A stretch of 64,000 nt of DNA from Adhaeribacter radiodurans (GTDB taxonomy: Bacteria; Bacteroidota; Bacteroidia; Cytophagales; Hymenobacteraceae). The stretch's first letter is position 1. Every line of letters begins with the position of its first letter. Location of the stretch: contig NZ_CP055153.1 in the NCBI RefSeq assembly GCF_014075995.1, forward strand, positions 3,100,001-3,164,000, read 5' to 3'. Below the pieces are notes generated by a model that saw only the letters and a list, made by a program, of their open reading frames with translations, was not told the origin of the DNA and did no database searches. Below, in pieces: positions 45,458 to 54,827 of the stretch. Both the position numbers and the translations under genes were made by a program.

Positions 45458-46591
45458 CTACATGCTGTCATTAAAATAAACCTTAAATACGGTGCCCTCC
45501 CCTTCTTTCGATTCCACTTCAATTTTACCGCCGGCATTGTCTAGTATCCGTTTTACCATATAAAGACCAATTCCGGATCCTTCTACGTGGTCGTGAAACC
45601 GTTTAAACATAGAATAAAGCTGTTGCTGGTGGTGCTGGCTAATACCTAAGCCGTTGTCCTGCACTCGTAAAAGTACGTAAGGCTCCTGCAAACGGGTACT
45701 AATTTTAATAATACAACTGCGTTCCGGGTCCTGGTATTTTATAGAATTACTAATCAGATTATACAAAATGCTCCGAAAATTCTTTTTCGAAAACTTTAAC
45801 TCGTGTACCTGAAAATCGGTTTGAATAAAACATACTTTCCGTTTAACGGGATCTTCTAAATCCACGATAATGTCTTCGTACACCTCTTTTATATCCAGAT
45901 ATTCGTCGGAGGGGTTTTCGATGTAATCTTTCTGCAAACGGCTAATTTCAGTGAGATCGGCAATAGTGTGCTTAAACCGGTTAATCGACGAATTAACGCG
46001 TTTTACTATTTCATTAACGGTATTGTTTAAACAACCGGATTCCTGTAATTCTTCCTGCAGTAAATCCATCAGGCCTTCGATATTGGTAATCGGTGAGCGC
46101 AGATTATGCGACGCGGTATAAACAAAATTATCCAGGTCGAAGTTAATTTTCTTTAGTTCGGTGTTGGTATGCTCCAGCGCACTTTGCTGCCGTTCGGCTA
46201 ATTTATCCTGCAGTTCTTTTTGTTTGGTAATGTCGCCGGTAATTTTAGTAAAGCCTAAGTGCTGGCCTGCCTCATCAAAAATAGGCGTGAGCATTAAATC
46301 AGCCCAAAAAAGCGCGCCATCTTTGCGTTTTCGCCAATCTTCGGCCTCGTACACGCCTTGCTCTAAAGCTATCTTCATTTCCCGTTCCGGTAAGCCGGCC
46401 TGCTGGTATTCGTCCGGCGATAGCACTCCATAATACTGCCCCACAATTTCGTTTTCGGTATACCCTTTTAGCCGTTCGGCGCCTTTGTTCCAGGAGGTTA
46501 TAATACCCCGGGTATCCATCGCAAAAATGGCGTAATTCTTAATTTGGTTAATGAACAGAGTATTTAATTTTTCTTGCGAATAAAGCGCCAT
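45458..46591 (-). CDS. PAS-domain sensor histidine kinase
   Basis: This 377-residue kinase has a PAS domain (about 15-125, with AEDWRKRKDGALFWADLMLT and the PAC-like GFTKITGDITKQKEL). A coiled linker and an H-box (VYTASHNLRSPITN, phosphoacceptor His162) follow. Its ATPase domain has an N-box (NLISNSIKYQDPE), a G1 box (DNGLGIS) and a G2 box (GSGIGLYMVKRI). No membrane helix is present, so it senses a cytoplasmic signal. No response regulator is adjacent. It would phosphorylate an unlinked partner. Confidence 0.92.
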   Translation of the reverse strand: MALYSQEKLNTLFINQIKNYAIFAMDTRGIITSWNKGAERLKGYTENEIVGQYYGVLSPDEYQQAGLPEREMKIALEQGVYEAEDWRKRKDGALFWADLMLTPIFDEAGQHLGFTKITGDITKQKELQDKLAERQQSALEHTNTELKKINFDLDNFVYTASHNLRSPITNIEGLMDLLQEELQESGCLNNTVNEIVKRVNSSINRFKHTIADLTEISRLQKDYIENPSDEYLDIKEVYEDIIVDLEDPVKRKVCFIQTDFQVHELKFSKKNFRSILYNLISNSIKYQDPERSCIIKISTRLQEPYVLLRVQDNGLGISQHHQQQLYSMFKRFHDHVEGSGIGLYMVKRILDNAGGKIEVESKEGEGTVFKVYFNDSM

Positions 46592-47065
46592 AAACAGGAA
46601 TCGTAAGTTTATTTCTGTTTACTTTTTATTTTAAATCGGGTTTCTACTTAGGTGTTATTACAACAAAATTTTTAATAACAAGTTAAAAGCTCTTCTTCTA
46701 AAGTTAGAAGGAGGAGGCCTGGTTAATTTTTAAACTCACCTTATATTGTCTTTTTACGTATTGGCTTGAAGTATACAAGTCGCATTTTTAATGTTTTTCT
46801 TTGGAGCCTTTATACGACTCCAGATATAGATATTTGCAGGATTGGAGAAGATTTCTTTTCTCCTGCGAATTGACTTTTCTCAATTAGTTTGGCTGTATCA
46901 GCTATATCATTTAAATTCTTTGAAGGCAAATCATTAAAAATCTTTTTTCCAGTGGATAAACCACGTAAAATAAAAACCCAGTATCCGTTAATCTATTAAG
47001 TTAACGAATACTGGGTTGTATAATATTTACTAGTAAAAGTTAAGGTTCGAGGTAATTGGAACAAA
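46592..47065. other. Gap between the histidine kinase and thuA-like genes
   Basis: About 470 bases. Apart from the hairpin at 46975-47017, nothing is recognised. The part next to 46591 should hold the kinase promoter. Confidence 0.4.
46975..47017 (-). terminator. Rho-independent terminator for the ThuA-like gene
   Basis: Arms AACCCAGTATCCGTTAA (46975-46991) and TTAACGAATACTGGGTT (47001-47017) pair with one mismatch around a 9-base loop. Read on the minus strand, it is followed by a T-rich tract. It lies about 50 bases past the ThuA-like stop. Confidence 0.75.
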
Positions 47066-47827
47066 TTACTTTCTCCCGGTAGCAGCCCAGAATATGCCGG
47101 CGTATAAATGATTTAGGAATGCGGGTTCGCTAAAGTTGGTAGGTAAATGCCCTAGTGCGGTATAAAAGGCGCGGCCGCCGTCGTAGTTGTGGTACCAGGC
47201 AACCGGGTGTAGTTTGCCCATGCCCTCTCCTTTTACGCGACCCCAGTCTACTTTCGGGTTATACGAGCTTTCGTCTACGCTGAGAATGTAGTTCAGACCA
47301 GTGGTTTTTTCCGGGCCAAACTCGTACCATTCCTCAGTCCAAAGGCGGTCGTCCGCAAAGCCTTGTAAACCCGGAAATTTAGCGTCTACGATTTTAGTTT
47401 TAGCCGTTTGCACAGTGGGGTGAATATGGAACATGCGGCCAACCAGTTTGGTGTACCACTCCCAATCGTACTCGGTATCGGAAGCGCTATGAATGCCCAC
47501 AAAACCTTTTCCGGATTGAATAAAGCGCTCCATTACTTTTTGCTGATTCGCATCGAAAATATCGCCGGTAGTATTTACAAAAATTACGGCTTTAAATTGA
47601 TCCAGGTATTTGTCGGTAAATCCGTTGGGGTCTTCCCACAGCACCACATCAAAATTATTACGAATGCCCATTTGCTGAATGGCCAATACTCCGGCGTGCA
47701 AAGATTCGTGGTGCCAGCCTTTGGTAGTGGTTACCAGTAATACTTTAAATTGTTTTTGCGCTTGGCTGCTAAAAGAAATACCTACCTGAAGAATGAAGGT
47801 AAAGAGTAGAAGTTTTAATTTGTTCAT
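47066..47827 (-). CDS. ThuA-domain secreted protein
   Basis: This 253-residue protein has a signal peptide (about 1-23, cut near SQAQ). The ThuA domain includes FKVLLVTTTKGWHHES, AVIFVNTTGDIF, GKGFVGIHSASDTEYDW and DEWYEFG-like segments. ThuA proteins have a class-I glutamine-amidotransferase-like fold and are linked to trehalose or other sugar utilisation in some bacteria. It probably acts in the periplasm. Partner genes for sugar catabolism are not adjacent. Confidence 0.88.
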   Translation of the reverse strand: MNKLKLLLFTFILQVGISFSSQAQKQFKVLLVTTTKGWHHESLHAGVLAIQQMGIRNNFDVVLWEDPNGFTDKYLDQFKAVIFVNTTGDIFDANQQKVMERFIQSGKGFVGIHSASDTEYDWEWYTKLVGRMFHIHPTVQTAKTKIVDAKFPGLQGFADDRLWTEEWYEFGPEKTTGLNYILSVDESSYNPKVDWGRVKGEGMGKLHPVAWYHNYDGGRAFYTALGHLPTNFSEPAFLNHLYAGIFWAATGRK

Positions 47828-47910
47828 GCAAGTGAGTTTTGATTAAAAGCGGAAGATAAGAATTTTATTTTTCGGGTTTGTTTCTGTGGTTAGGATTTTT
47901 TGAAGTTTGT

Positions 47911-48116
47911 CTTTGGAGGCAGTTCCAGTCTCCAGGTGGTGGTGCTAACTAGTTTGATATTTCAAGTTTTGCCTCGTGGCCGGCGGGCCTCGTTTGGCTC
48001 TCTCGGGCGGTTTAGCGAACCTTGGCTCGTTGCACTGCGCCATGCTACTGCGTAGCACCGGAACGCTAAACCGCCCGAGAGAGCCAAACTGGTGTCAGTT
48101 GCTGGTAGCTACTGCT
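47911..48116 (+). repeat. Repeat family 1, copy 1 (solo), with perfect internal dyad
   Basis: About 205 bases from CTTTGGAGG to GGTAGCTACTGC. It shares GCCTCGTGGCCGGCGGGCCT and GCGAACCTTGGCTCGTTGCA with copies 2 and 3. Unlike the other copies it has a perfect 26-bp internal inverted repeat (47992-48017 with 48064-48089) around a 46-base loop. Confidence 0.8.
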
Positions 48117-48310
48117 TAACTAACTGCGTAACTAAATCTATGGAGCTTCTTATGCTAATGATAGCACCTTTACTATTGATACGGCTGAAAGAAATTTGTT
48201 CCGTCTCAACCTTAAAACGTACTTCTGAGAATTTATTTTTAAATTAAAGTACCAGGAGAAAAGTCCCTTTTCGTAGGTAGGGTTTTAAGTTGTGTTCTGA
48301 AAAAATGATC

Positions 48311-48475
48311 TAACGCGAGCGTCTACGCTCGTGTTGTTCATCGTCCGGCCTCTGGCCGGTAGAAACAGGCGAATGAATGCACTCTGAATAATAACAAGAC
48401 TATGGGATTCGCCCGGCTGGAGACCTCCTGAATAATCTTCACGAACATAGACGCCCGTGAAAGCAGGATTTAATT
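48311..48475 (+). repeat. Repeat family 2, copy B
   Basis: Starts CTAACGCGAGCGTCTACGCT and continues TTGTTCATCGTCCGGCCTCT. Nearly colinear with copy D for about 165 bases, including GTAGAAACAGGCGAATGA and the later GGAGACCTCC-type segment. Confidence 0.75.
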
Positions 48476-48569
48476 AGAACTAATTGGTACTGAAACTTTG
48501 GAGGAGTTAAGTAAAAAAAGGCCTTTAAAACTAATCATACTGGTATTTAGCTTCTCCTACTCCCTCCTG

Positions 48570-48665
48570 GCGCGAGCGTCTACGCTCGTGTCTACTATTT
48601 GGTAGGCCTCTGGCCGGGCGCACCAGTAAATTTTTCTACGGGCTAGAGACCGGATATTGCTTCTC
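48570..48665 (+). repeat. Repeat family 2, copy C (divergent)
   Basis: Keeps the leading GCGCGAGCGTCTACGCTCGT and GTAGGCCTCTGGCCGG words, but the central part differs from copies B and D. Confidence 0.6.
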
Positions 48666-48996
48666 CCGAGGAAGATGCAAAGGAGAAGCTAAAAGAACTT
48701 AACCCATTTACGGCGGAGAGGACAGGGTAAATAAAAGTAAATTAAAAATCAATTTTTAATTAGGTCCTTTACATAAGCCTCAAATAAGCAATTGGGCAAA
48801 ATTAATTAACTAAACATGCTATCGAGATCGTAGAAAAAAGGAGTAACATTCCATTGCTTATACACATTAAAGTCTAACATCTGGCATATTGATACTAGTG
48901 TCTTTTTTAAGATCAAAAATAAATTTTAAAAATCTGAATATAGAAATTAAACCTTCTTCAGTTTTTATAATCTAACGATTATAAATTATTGCATAC

Positions 48997-49902
48997 ATGA
49001 AAAGGGTAACAGAACCTATTTTACATTTTAAACCTATTTTTGATTTAAAGAAACCGGCTTTCTTATTGGGAGTAGCTTTGCTGGGTGGGTTGGTTTTTCC
49101 GAATTCCAGTTTTGCCCAACGTCCGGACCGGAGTAGTACTCACCAAAACGATAGAACAAACAACCGGGAAAACAACCGTCCATCTGGCCGGGAAAGTGGC
49201 AGGCCAAATCGGGAGTTAAGCCGGCCTTCTTCCCCTAGCCTGAACAGAGATTACCGGAACCCCACTCCCCGCCCGGAAATGAGTCGCAAGGAGCGGTACC
49301 AGTCCTCTAATCGGGAGCGTTATTCATCGGATAGGGAACGGTACCAATCGCCGGATCGGCAAAGAAGCCGGGAGTTAGCTTATGGGAGCAACAGAAATTA
49401 CCGCTATCCCGCGCATCCTACTTACCCGGCACCCAGTCATTACAACCGGCCCAATTACCGCAGCCCTAACTGGAATTACAGAAACTTACCCCGAAGAGGT
49501 TATTCGGTACCCTTTGCCCCGAGTAGTTCGATAACTGTGGCTTTTGGCGGCGTTTATTTCCATTACGACAATGGCGTTTATTATCGACCCATGAACGGCC
49601 GTTACGTGGTAGTGCCCGCTCCTGTTGGTTTGCGTACCCGGATGATCCCTGCGGGTCACCTTCGATTTTTCATTAGCCAACGCCCTTATTACTATTACTA
49701 CGGTACTTATTACGAACTCCGGAATGGTTACTACGAAGTGGTAAGGCCACCCGTAGGCGCTTTAGTGGAAAGCATTCCGGATGGCTACGAAGAAGTAGTA
49801 ATTGACGGTGAAACCTATTACATTGTAGATGGGGTACAGTACAAACCGGTACTTCATAATAACGAAATCTGGTACGAAGTACTAAAAGTAGATGGCTATT
49901 AA
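48997..49902 (+). CDS. DUF6515 family secreted protein with Arg-rich linker
   Basis: This 301-residue protein has a signal peptide (hydrophobic about 19-40, cut near SFAQ). A strongly basic, Arg/Ser/Asn-rich linker (about 42-165) contains repeated RERYQS / RERYSS words. The C-terminal domain is rich in Tyr and Gly (YYYYYGTYYELRNGYYEV, then DGYEEVVIDGETYYIVDGVQ) and matches DUF6515-type domains. It is probably periplasmic or surface-exposed. The function is unknown. A strong terminator follows. Confidence 0.78.
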   Translation: MKRVTEPILHFKPIFDLKKPAFLLGVALLGGLVFPNSSFAQRPDRSSTHQNDRTNNRENNRPSGRESGRPNRELSRPSSPSLNRDYRNPTPRPEMSRKERYQSSNRERYSSDRERYQSPDRQRSRELAYGSNRNYRYPAHPTYPAPSHYNRPNYRSPNWNYRNLPRRGYSVPFAPSSSITVAFGGVYFHYDNGVYYRPMNGRYVVVPAPVGLRTRMIPAGHLRFFISQRPYYYYYGTYYELRNGYYEVVRPPVGALVESIPDGYEEVVIDGETYYIVDGVQYKPVLHNNEIWYEVLKVDGY

Positions 49903-49922
49903 CCGAACATATTTTTGTTAGA

Positions 49923-49968
49923 TATAAACTAAAACGCCCGATGAATTTGCCGGGCGTTTTAGTTTATA
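49923..49968 (+). terminator. Rho-independent terminator after the DUF6515 gene
   Basis: Perfect 18-bp stem with arms TATAAACTAAAACGCCCG (49923-49940) and CGGGCGTTTTAGTTTATA (49951-49968) around a 10-base loop, 20 bases after the stop codon. Confidence 0.85.
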
Positions 49969-50076
49969 GAAAGTGGTAAGTAACTAAGCAGAGGTATCAA
50001 GATAATAGAGGATAGACTATTGCATAAGTAATACTCAATAGTAAGCATTAGTTGATATAGTAGACTTTGCGGTTCT

Positions 50077-50280
50077 TCTTTGGAGCCTTTCCAAGTCTCC
50101 ATTCAGCGGTGCTGATGCGATTCAACGGTCTAAGTTTGCCTCATGGCCGGCGGGCCTCGTTTGGCTCTCTCGGGCGGTTTAGCGAACCTTGGCTCGTTGC
50201 ACTACGCCATGCTGCTTTGCAGCACCAGAACGCTAAAAGGCCCTCCACAACCAAACTGGTATTTCTTGCGAGTGGCTGCT
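50077..50280 (+). repeat. Repeat family 1, copy 2
   Basis: Starts TCTTTGGAGCCTTTCCAAGT. Nearly identical to the reverse complement of copy 3 for its first 80-100 bases (TCTCCATTCAGCGGTGCTGA and onward). Copies 2 and 3 face each other across about 165 unique bases. Confidence 0.85.
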
Positions 50281-50445
50281 GATATTACTTTTTTAGTATT
50301 ATTATCTGGTATGAAGCCGAATTTATTAGAATATGTTGAGACGGAAAGCAGAACTAGGAAGTTTCATTCCATTAATTATTGGCATTACTAGCCGCCTATT
50401 ATAATCATTTCCCTTCTCCTTCACAATACAAAATGTGGAAGAAAA

Positions 50446-50653
50446 GCAGTAACTAAACGCAATAGACACCAGTTTGGCTGTGGTGGGCCTTTTAGCGTTC
50501 CGGTGCCGACGCAGGAGGCATGGCGCAGTGCAACGAGCCAAGGTTCGCTAAACCGCCCGAGAGAGCTAAACGGGGCCCGCCGGCCACGAGGCAAACTTAG
50601 ACCGTTGAATCGCATCAGCACCGCTGAATGGAGACTTGGAAAGGCTCCAAAGA
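50446..50653 (-). repeat. Repeat family 1, copy 3 (inverted)
   Basis: Reverse orientation of copy 2. It ends CTCCAAAGA on the plus strand. The flank just outside (TTACTAACCAGCAAAATCTA and TTTTTGATACAA) recurs outside copy 5. Confidence 0.85.
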
Positions 50654-50853
50654 AAAAGCTTACTAACCAGCAAAATCTATAATAGCTTTTTGATACAAGT
50701 TGGTATAAATGTTTTACTACTCTGCTTTGCCCAGTTTGTAACACCTAGCTACCATAAATTCGTAAACACGAAATCAAACGGCTTTGGTGTGAAAGGAATT
50801 GTTACCTGGTATAAATGGCGTAGCTGTAAATCTTTTTAATTTAAAATTTTACC

Positions 50854-52662
50854 ATGAAATTTTTAGTGCCTTTATTTTTATATCTTTTTAAATATTTAAA
50901 ACCATTATCCGTCTTTGCTAAAATCTTTTTTGTTGCGCTGTTTTTACTGGGCTTGGTAGAAACGCCTGCCTGGGCGCAGTTGTCCTTGCCCAAAAAAGAA
51001 CAAGTTATTGATTCGGCAGCGGCTGTACCCGATTGGCCAAACGATACCCTTGGACGGCGTACCCCGCGCGGAGCGGTGCAAGGATTTATTCGGTCACTGG
51101 CCGACGAAGATTACCCGAAAGCGGCACTGTATTTTAATCTAACCCGCAAACAGAAAAAGCAAGGCGAACAATTGGCGCATTCCCTGCAACGGTTGCTTGA
51201 TCACGGTGGAGAAATTGTTCCGTATTCTTTACTCAGCGATAACTTTAATGGCCGGGAAGATGATAATCTAGGCACCAATCTGGAACGTGTGGGTAACGCT
51301 ACTGCCAACGGCGAAAAATTTGATTTATTCCTGGAGAAGACCGAAGATGCTAGTGGTGGCCCGATCTGGTTATTTTCTTCCCAAACTGTTCAGCGCATTC
51401 CCAAAGAAATTGAGCAAACCTCTACTCCCATCGCCGATAAGGTAATGCCCGAAGTGATTGTGAAAAACAAATGGGGCGGCGTGCCCATTGGTCATTGGCT
51501 AGCCTTGCTGCTTATTGCAATAGGAAGCTATGCTGTGAGCTGGTGCCTGGTGCAGGCTTTCTTGTTTGTGCTCCGGAAAAGCTGGTACCGGGCTACCGAA
51601 GATCCTATATCCGGCATTATCACCGCCTTTGTCTTGCCGTTGCAGTTATATCTGGCGCTTTGGTTCTTTTTTGAATTTAGTCAGCGGGCGGGTATCTCCA
51701 TTATTGTGCGGCAAAAGTTCAGTGTTCTTACGGTAATTATAGGATTCTTCGTGTTTCTGCTGCTTTTGTGGCGGTTAGTGGATGTTTTTGGTCGTTTTAT
51801 AGAGCGGCGAATGATCCGGCACCAACACCAGGCGGGGCTTTCGGCAGTACTGTTCCTGCGGCGAGGCGCTAAAATTGCCGTTCTTGTTTTTGGAACTATT
51901 GGCATTTTAAGTACCCTGGGTTTTGATGTTACTACTGGTTTGGCTGCCTTGGGAGTGGGTGGTTTGGCGTTGGCATTAGGAGCCCAAAAAACGGTAGAAA
52001 ATTTTGTAGGCAGCGTTACGCTAATTGCCGACCAGCCCATCCGGGTAGGTGACTTTTGCAAAGTGGGCGATACAGTAGGCACCGTCGAAACCATAGGCAT
52101 GCGCTCTACCCGCATTCGCACTAACGAACGCACCGTAGTTACTATTCCGAACGGGGATTTTTCGTCGCAACGCATCGAAAACTTCGCGCACCGGGATCGC
52201 ATTTGGTTTCATCCTACTTTCAGCGTCCGCTGCGATACCAGTCCCGACCAACTCCGGTATTTACTGGTAGAGCTGCGCTCCATTCTATATGCGCATCCTA
52301 AAATAGATCCCAATTCCGCGCGTGTACGTTTTGTAGGCATTGGCGATTTTTCGTATAACCTGGAGGTTTTCTCTTATGTACTCACCACCGATTTTAACGA
52401 GTTTCTGGAAATTCAGGAAGATTTACTGCTCCGGATGATGGACGTAGTAGAAGCCAGCGGTTCGGGTTTTGCTTTTCCGTCGCAAACGGTTTACCTGGGC
52501 CGCGACTCAGGAAAATCCGAAGAAAACACGAAAGCTGCCGAAGAAAAAGTAAATAATTGGCGTAACACTCACGATTTACCGCTTCCCAAATTTAGTCCGG
52601 AACGTATCGAAAGTCTGCGTAATACCATCCCGTACCCCGCAGACAACGGAAAAAGCAGTTAA
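50854..52662 (+). CDS. MscS-family mechanosensitive ion channel
   Basis: This 602-residue protein has a signal-like first helix (ending PAWAQ), a periplasmic domain of about 170 residues, and four or more membrane helices (about 207-350). The MscS pore helix and beta domain carry LAALGVGGLALALGAQKTV, VGSVTLIADQPIRVGDFCKV and the TIGMRSTRIRT segment. It releases solutes when membrane tension rises. The extra N-terminal domain makes it larger than E. coli MscS (286 residues), as in MscK/YbdG-type relatives. Confidence 0.92.
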   Translation: MKFLVPLFLYLFKYLKPLSVFAKIFFVALFLLGLVETPAWAQLSLPKKEQVIDSAAAVPDWPNDTLGRRTPRGAVQGFIRSLADEDYPKAALYFNLTRKQKKQGEQLAHSLQRLLDHGGEIVPYSLLSDNFNGREDDNLGTNLERVGNATANGEKFDLFLEKTEDASGGPIWLFSSQTVQRIPKEIEQTSTPIADKVMPEVIVKNKWGGVPIGHWLALLLIAIGSYAVSWCLVQAFLFVLRKSWYRATEDPISGIITAFVLPLQLYLALWFFFEFSQRAGISIIVRQKFSVLTVIIGFFVFLLLLWRLVDVFGRFIERRMIRHQHQAGLSAVLFLRRGAKIAVLVFGTIGILSTLGFDVTTGLAALGVGGLALALGAQKTVENFVGSVTLIADQPIRVGDFCKVGDTVGTVETIGMRSTRIRTNERTVVTIPNGDFSSQRIENFAHRDRIWFHPTFSVRCDTSPDQLRYLLVELRSILYAHPKIDPNSARVRFVGIGDFSYNLEVFSYVLTTDFNEFLEIQEDLLLRMMDVVEASGSGFAFPSQTVYLGRDSGKSEENTKAAEEKVNNWRNTHDLPLPKFSPERIESLRNTIPYPADNGKSS

Positions 52663-52987
52663 TGGCTGTGCCCAGAAAATTTTTTTATGAAATGATTGCA
52701 GCGGAAAAGCGTAATTTATCTGATATTAATACCTCAGGGTTAGATTAAGAATAGAACAAAAAGTTTATGAATGGAGTACTGTGCTGATACTAGTGCCCTT
52801 AAAAGTACTGCCTCAAATTAAATTACCTAATTGTAAATGACCTGCTCCAAACCACTTAGTAGCCAAGGCCAATTTACTATTTGGTAATCGATAAGGCTCT
52901 GCCTAAATTGGAGGCAAACCACCGCAAAACAAAAGCGTTGGGTAAATAAAAGTAAATAAATAATCTACTAAAACTAAAATATATATA
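52663..52987. other. Gap between the MscS and DUF808 genes
   Basis: About 325 AT-rich bases with no gene or clear hairpin. Confidence 0.4.
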
Positions 52988-53908
52988 ATGCCATCCGGAC
53001 TCCTTGCTTTATTAGATGATATTGGTGCCCTCGTTAAAGTTAGCGCGGCCAGCTTAGACGATGTTCCTACGCAGGTTGCCAAAACTACCGGTAAAGTTTC
53101 CGGCATTGTGATTGATGATACCGCTGTAACACCCAAATACGTAGTAGGCCTCGATCCCGCGCGGGAGCTGGCTATTATTTTTCAGATTGCCAAAAAGTCG
53201 CTGATTAATAAAGTTATTTTCTTAGCGCCGGCAGCGCTGTTGCTCGGTTTTTTTGCGCCCTGGGCTATCCAACCTATACTCATGCTGGGTGGAGCTTATT
53301 TATGTTTCGAGGGTTACGAAAAAGTGCATTCCATGTTTAGCTCGCACGAGGAGGCACACGACAAAAGCGCAGCCGTAGAAATAACCACCCCGGAAGAACT
53401 GGAAAAAGAAAGAATAAAAAGCGCCGTACGCACCGATATTATTCTGTCATCTGAAATAATTGCAATTGCTTACAGCCAGGTAGCCGATCAACCATTAATT
53501 TCCCAAATCGTGGTATTGTTTTGCGTAGCGGTTTTTATTACGGCGGCTGTTTATGGGTTTGTGGGTTTAATTGTAAAAGCCGATGATTTTGGTGTACACC
53601 TGGCTAAAGAAACTCATAGTCCACAGGTACGAAACCTCGGACGAGGCATTGTAAAATTTATGCCGCATTTTTTAAAGATATTAGGCTACGTGGGCACCGC
53701 GGCCATGCTATGGGTTGGTTTCGAAATTATTACCCACGGCATTCCTTTTTTACATCACCTGGTAGAAAACCTGGAACATTCTTTAGCCAGCGTACCGCCC
53801 CTGGCTTGGTTAGCTAAAGCCCTGGCTTGCGCAATTGGTGGCGTTATACTGGGCTTTGTTATTGAAAAAATTGTACGCTTGGTTCGCAAATTATTCTCTA
53901 AAAAATAG
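52988..53908 (+). CDS. DUF808 (YedI-type) membrane protein
   Basis: This 306-residue protein opens with the family's conserved PSGLLALLDDIGALVKVSAA and KTTGKVSGIVIDDTAVTPKY. It has about five membrane helices and the segment IRTD/RTDIILSSEIIAIAYS. DUF808 proteins are found in many proteobacteria and Bacteroidota, and their function is unknown. A terminator follows 45 bases later. Confidence 0.9.
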   Translation: MPSGLLALLDDIGALVKVSAASLDDVPTQVAKTTGKVSGIVIDDTAVTPKYVVGLDPARELAIIFQIAKKSLINKVIFLAPAALLLGFFAPWAIQPILMLGGAYLCFEGYEKVHSMFSSHEEAHDKSAAVEITTPEELEKERIKSAVRTDIILSSEIIAIAYSQVADQPLISQIVVLFCVAVFITAAVYGFVGLIVKADDFGVHLAKETHSPQVRNLGRGIVKFMPHFLKILGYVGTAAMLWVGFEIITHGIPFLHHLVENLEHSLASVPPLAWLAKALACAIGGVILGFVIEKIVRLVRKLFSKK

Positions 53909-53953
53909 GTAAAGGTTCTAAATATAGCAACTCATTCAGCCTACTTACCCTCC

Positions 53954-53983
53954 GCCGCAAGCTAAAACTTGCGGCTTTTTTAT
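53954..53983 (+). terminator. Rho-independent terminator after the DUF808 gene
   Basis: 8-bp GC-rich stem GCCGCAAG (53954-53961) / CTTGCGGC (53968-53975), a 6-base loop, then a T-rich tail. Confidence 0.85.
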
Positions 53984-54091
53984 TTTTTCAGTTATTAAAA
54001 CAATACTTTAAGATAAAGTAAGCTCAGAATTTCTTCTTACCCTTTATACCCAATAGTAAGAAGTAGTTGCTATAGAAAACTTTGATTTTGT

Positions 54092-54300
54092 TCTGTGGAG
54101 CCTTTTCAAGACACCAGGCTTGAGTGCTATCTAGGTTGATAATTCAAGTTTTGCCTCGTGGCCGGCGGGCCCCGTTTGGCTCTTCCGCCCTCGCTATTCT
54201 TCCTTTCCACGACTCCGTCTGCGGAATACTGCTGCGCAGTACCGGAACCCTAGCAGGTGCTTCACAGCTAAACAGATGTCTTTGCACTTAGCTACTGCAG
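54092..54300 (+). repeat. Repeat family 1, copy 4
   Basis: Starts TCTGTGGAGCCTTTTCAAGA and shares GCCTCGTGGCCGGCGGGC with the other copies. The central part is replaced by a different sequence. It ends GCTACTGCAG. Confidence 0.75.
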
Positions 54301-54624
54301 TCCTTTTTGGCATACATTGCCACTTCCTTTGCTTTTAATTTATTGGCATTTACTATGGCGCGGATTTACTTCCGTGCCTTTCTCCTGCTGGCTATTGTCT
54401 GGTATTCTTTTCTAGTACATCTTGCTAGCATATCTTGCTTGCGCCAGCCTTAGCAGAGCGAAACTGGTGACTTATCGACCAAAGCCAGTCTCCCGGCTGG
54501 CGAATACCCTAATACACCTCAGTCGGGAGACTGACTCTTGTTCTTACGCCCAAGTGACGCTTCGCTTAACACTTGTACGAAGAGGCGTATTTACTAAAAC
54601 TTTGCCTTTGATAGCTAGAACCAG

Positions 54625-54827
54625 GTAGCTACAAGCACTGATACCAGTTTGGCTGTTGAGGGCCTTTTAGCGTTCCGGTGCTGCGGGAGCAGCATGGCGC
54701 AACGGAGTGAGCCAAGGTTCGCTAAACCGCCCGAAAGAGCCAAACGAGGTCCGCCGGCCATGAGGCAAATCTAGAATTATCAAACAAGTTAGCACCGCCG
54801 CCTGGAGACAGGAACTGGCTACAAAGA
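54625..54827 (-). repeat. Repeat family 1, copy 5 (inverted)
   Basis: Reverse orientation. It shares ACCAGTTTGGCTGTT, GGGCCTTTTAGCGTTCCGGT and GAGCCAAGGTTCGCTAAACC with copy 3. Its outer flank (TTACTAGCCAGCAAAATCTA) also matches copy 3. Confidence 0.85.

Larger units (their letters stand above)
47828..48996. other. 1.2-kb non-coding gap with three repeats
   Basis: Contains repeat family 1 copy 1 (47911-48116) and family 2 copies B (48311-48475) and C (48570-48665). The final about 300 bases before the DUF6515 gene are AT-rich, with no gene. Confidence 0.5.
49903..50853. other. Non-coding gap with an inverted pair of family 1 repeats
   Basis: Apart from the terminator and repeat copies 2 and 3, nothing is recognised. 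The predicted frames of 66-107 residues here lie inside the repeats and are not genes. Confidence 0.55.

Noticed and set aside
50067-50744. Several 66-107 residue frames with a shared GRFSEPWLVALRHA-type word
   Set aside because: They sit in repeat copies 2 and 3 and share sequence because the repeat does. They have no start context or homology beyond the repeat.
54422-54628. 68-residue frame between repeat copies 4 and 5
   Set aside because: No domain or start signal; composition follows the inner dyads of the repeat pair.
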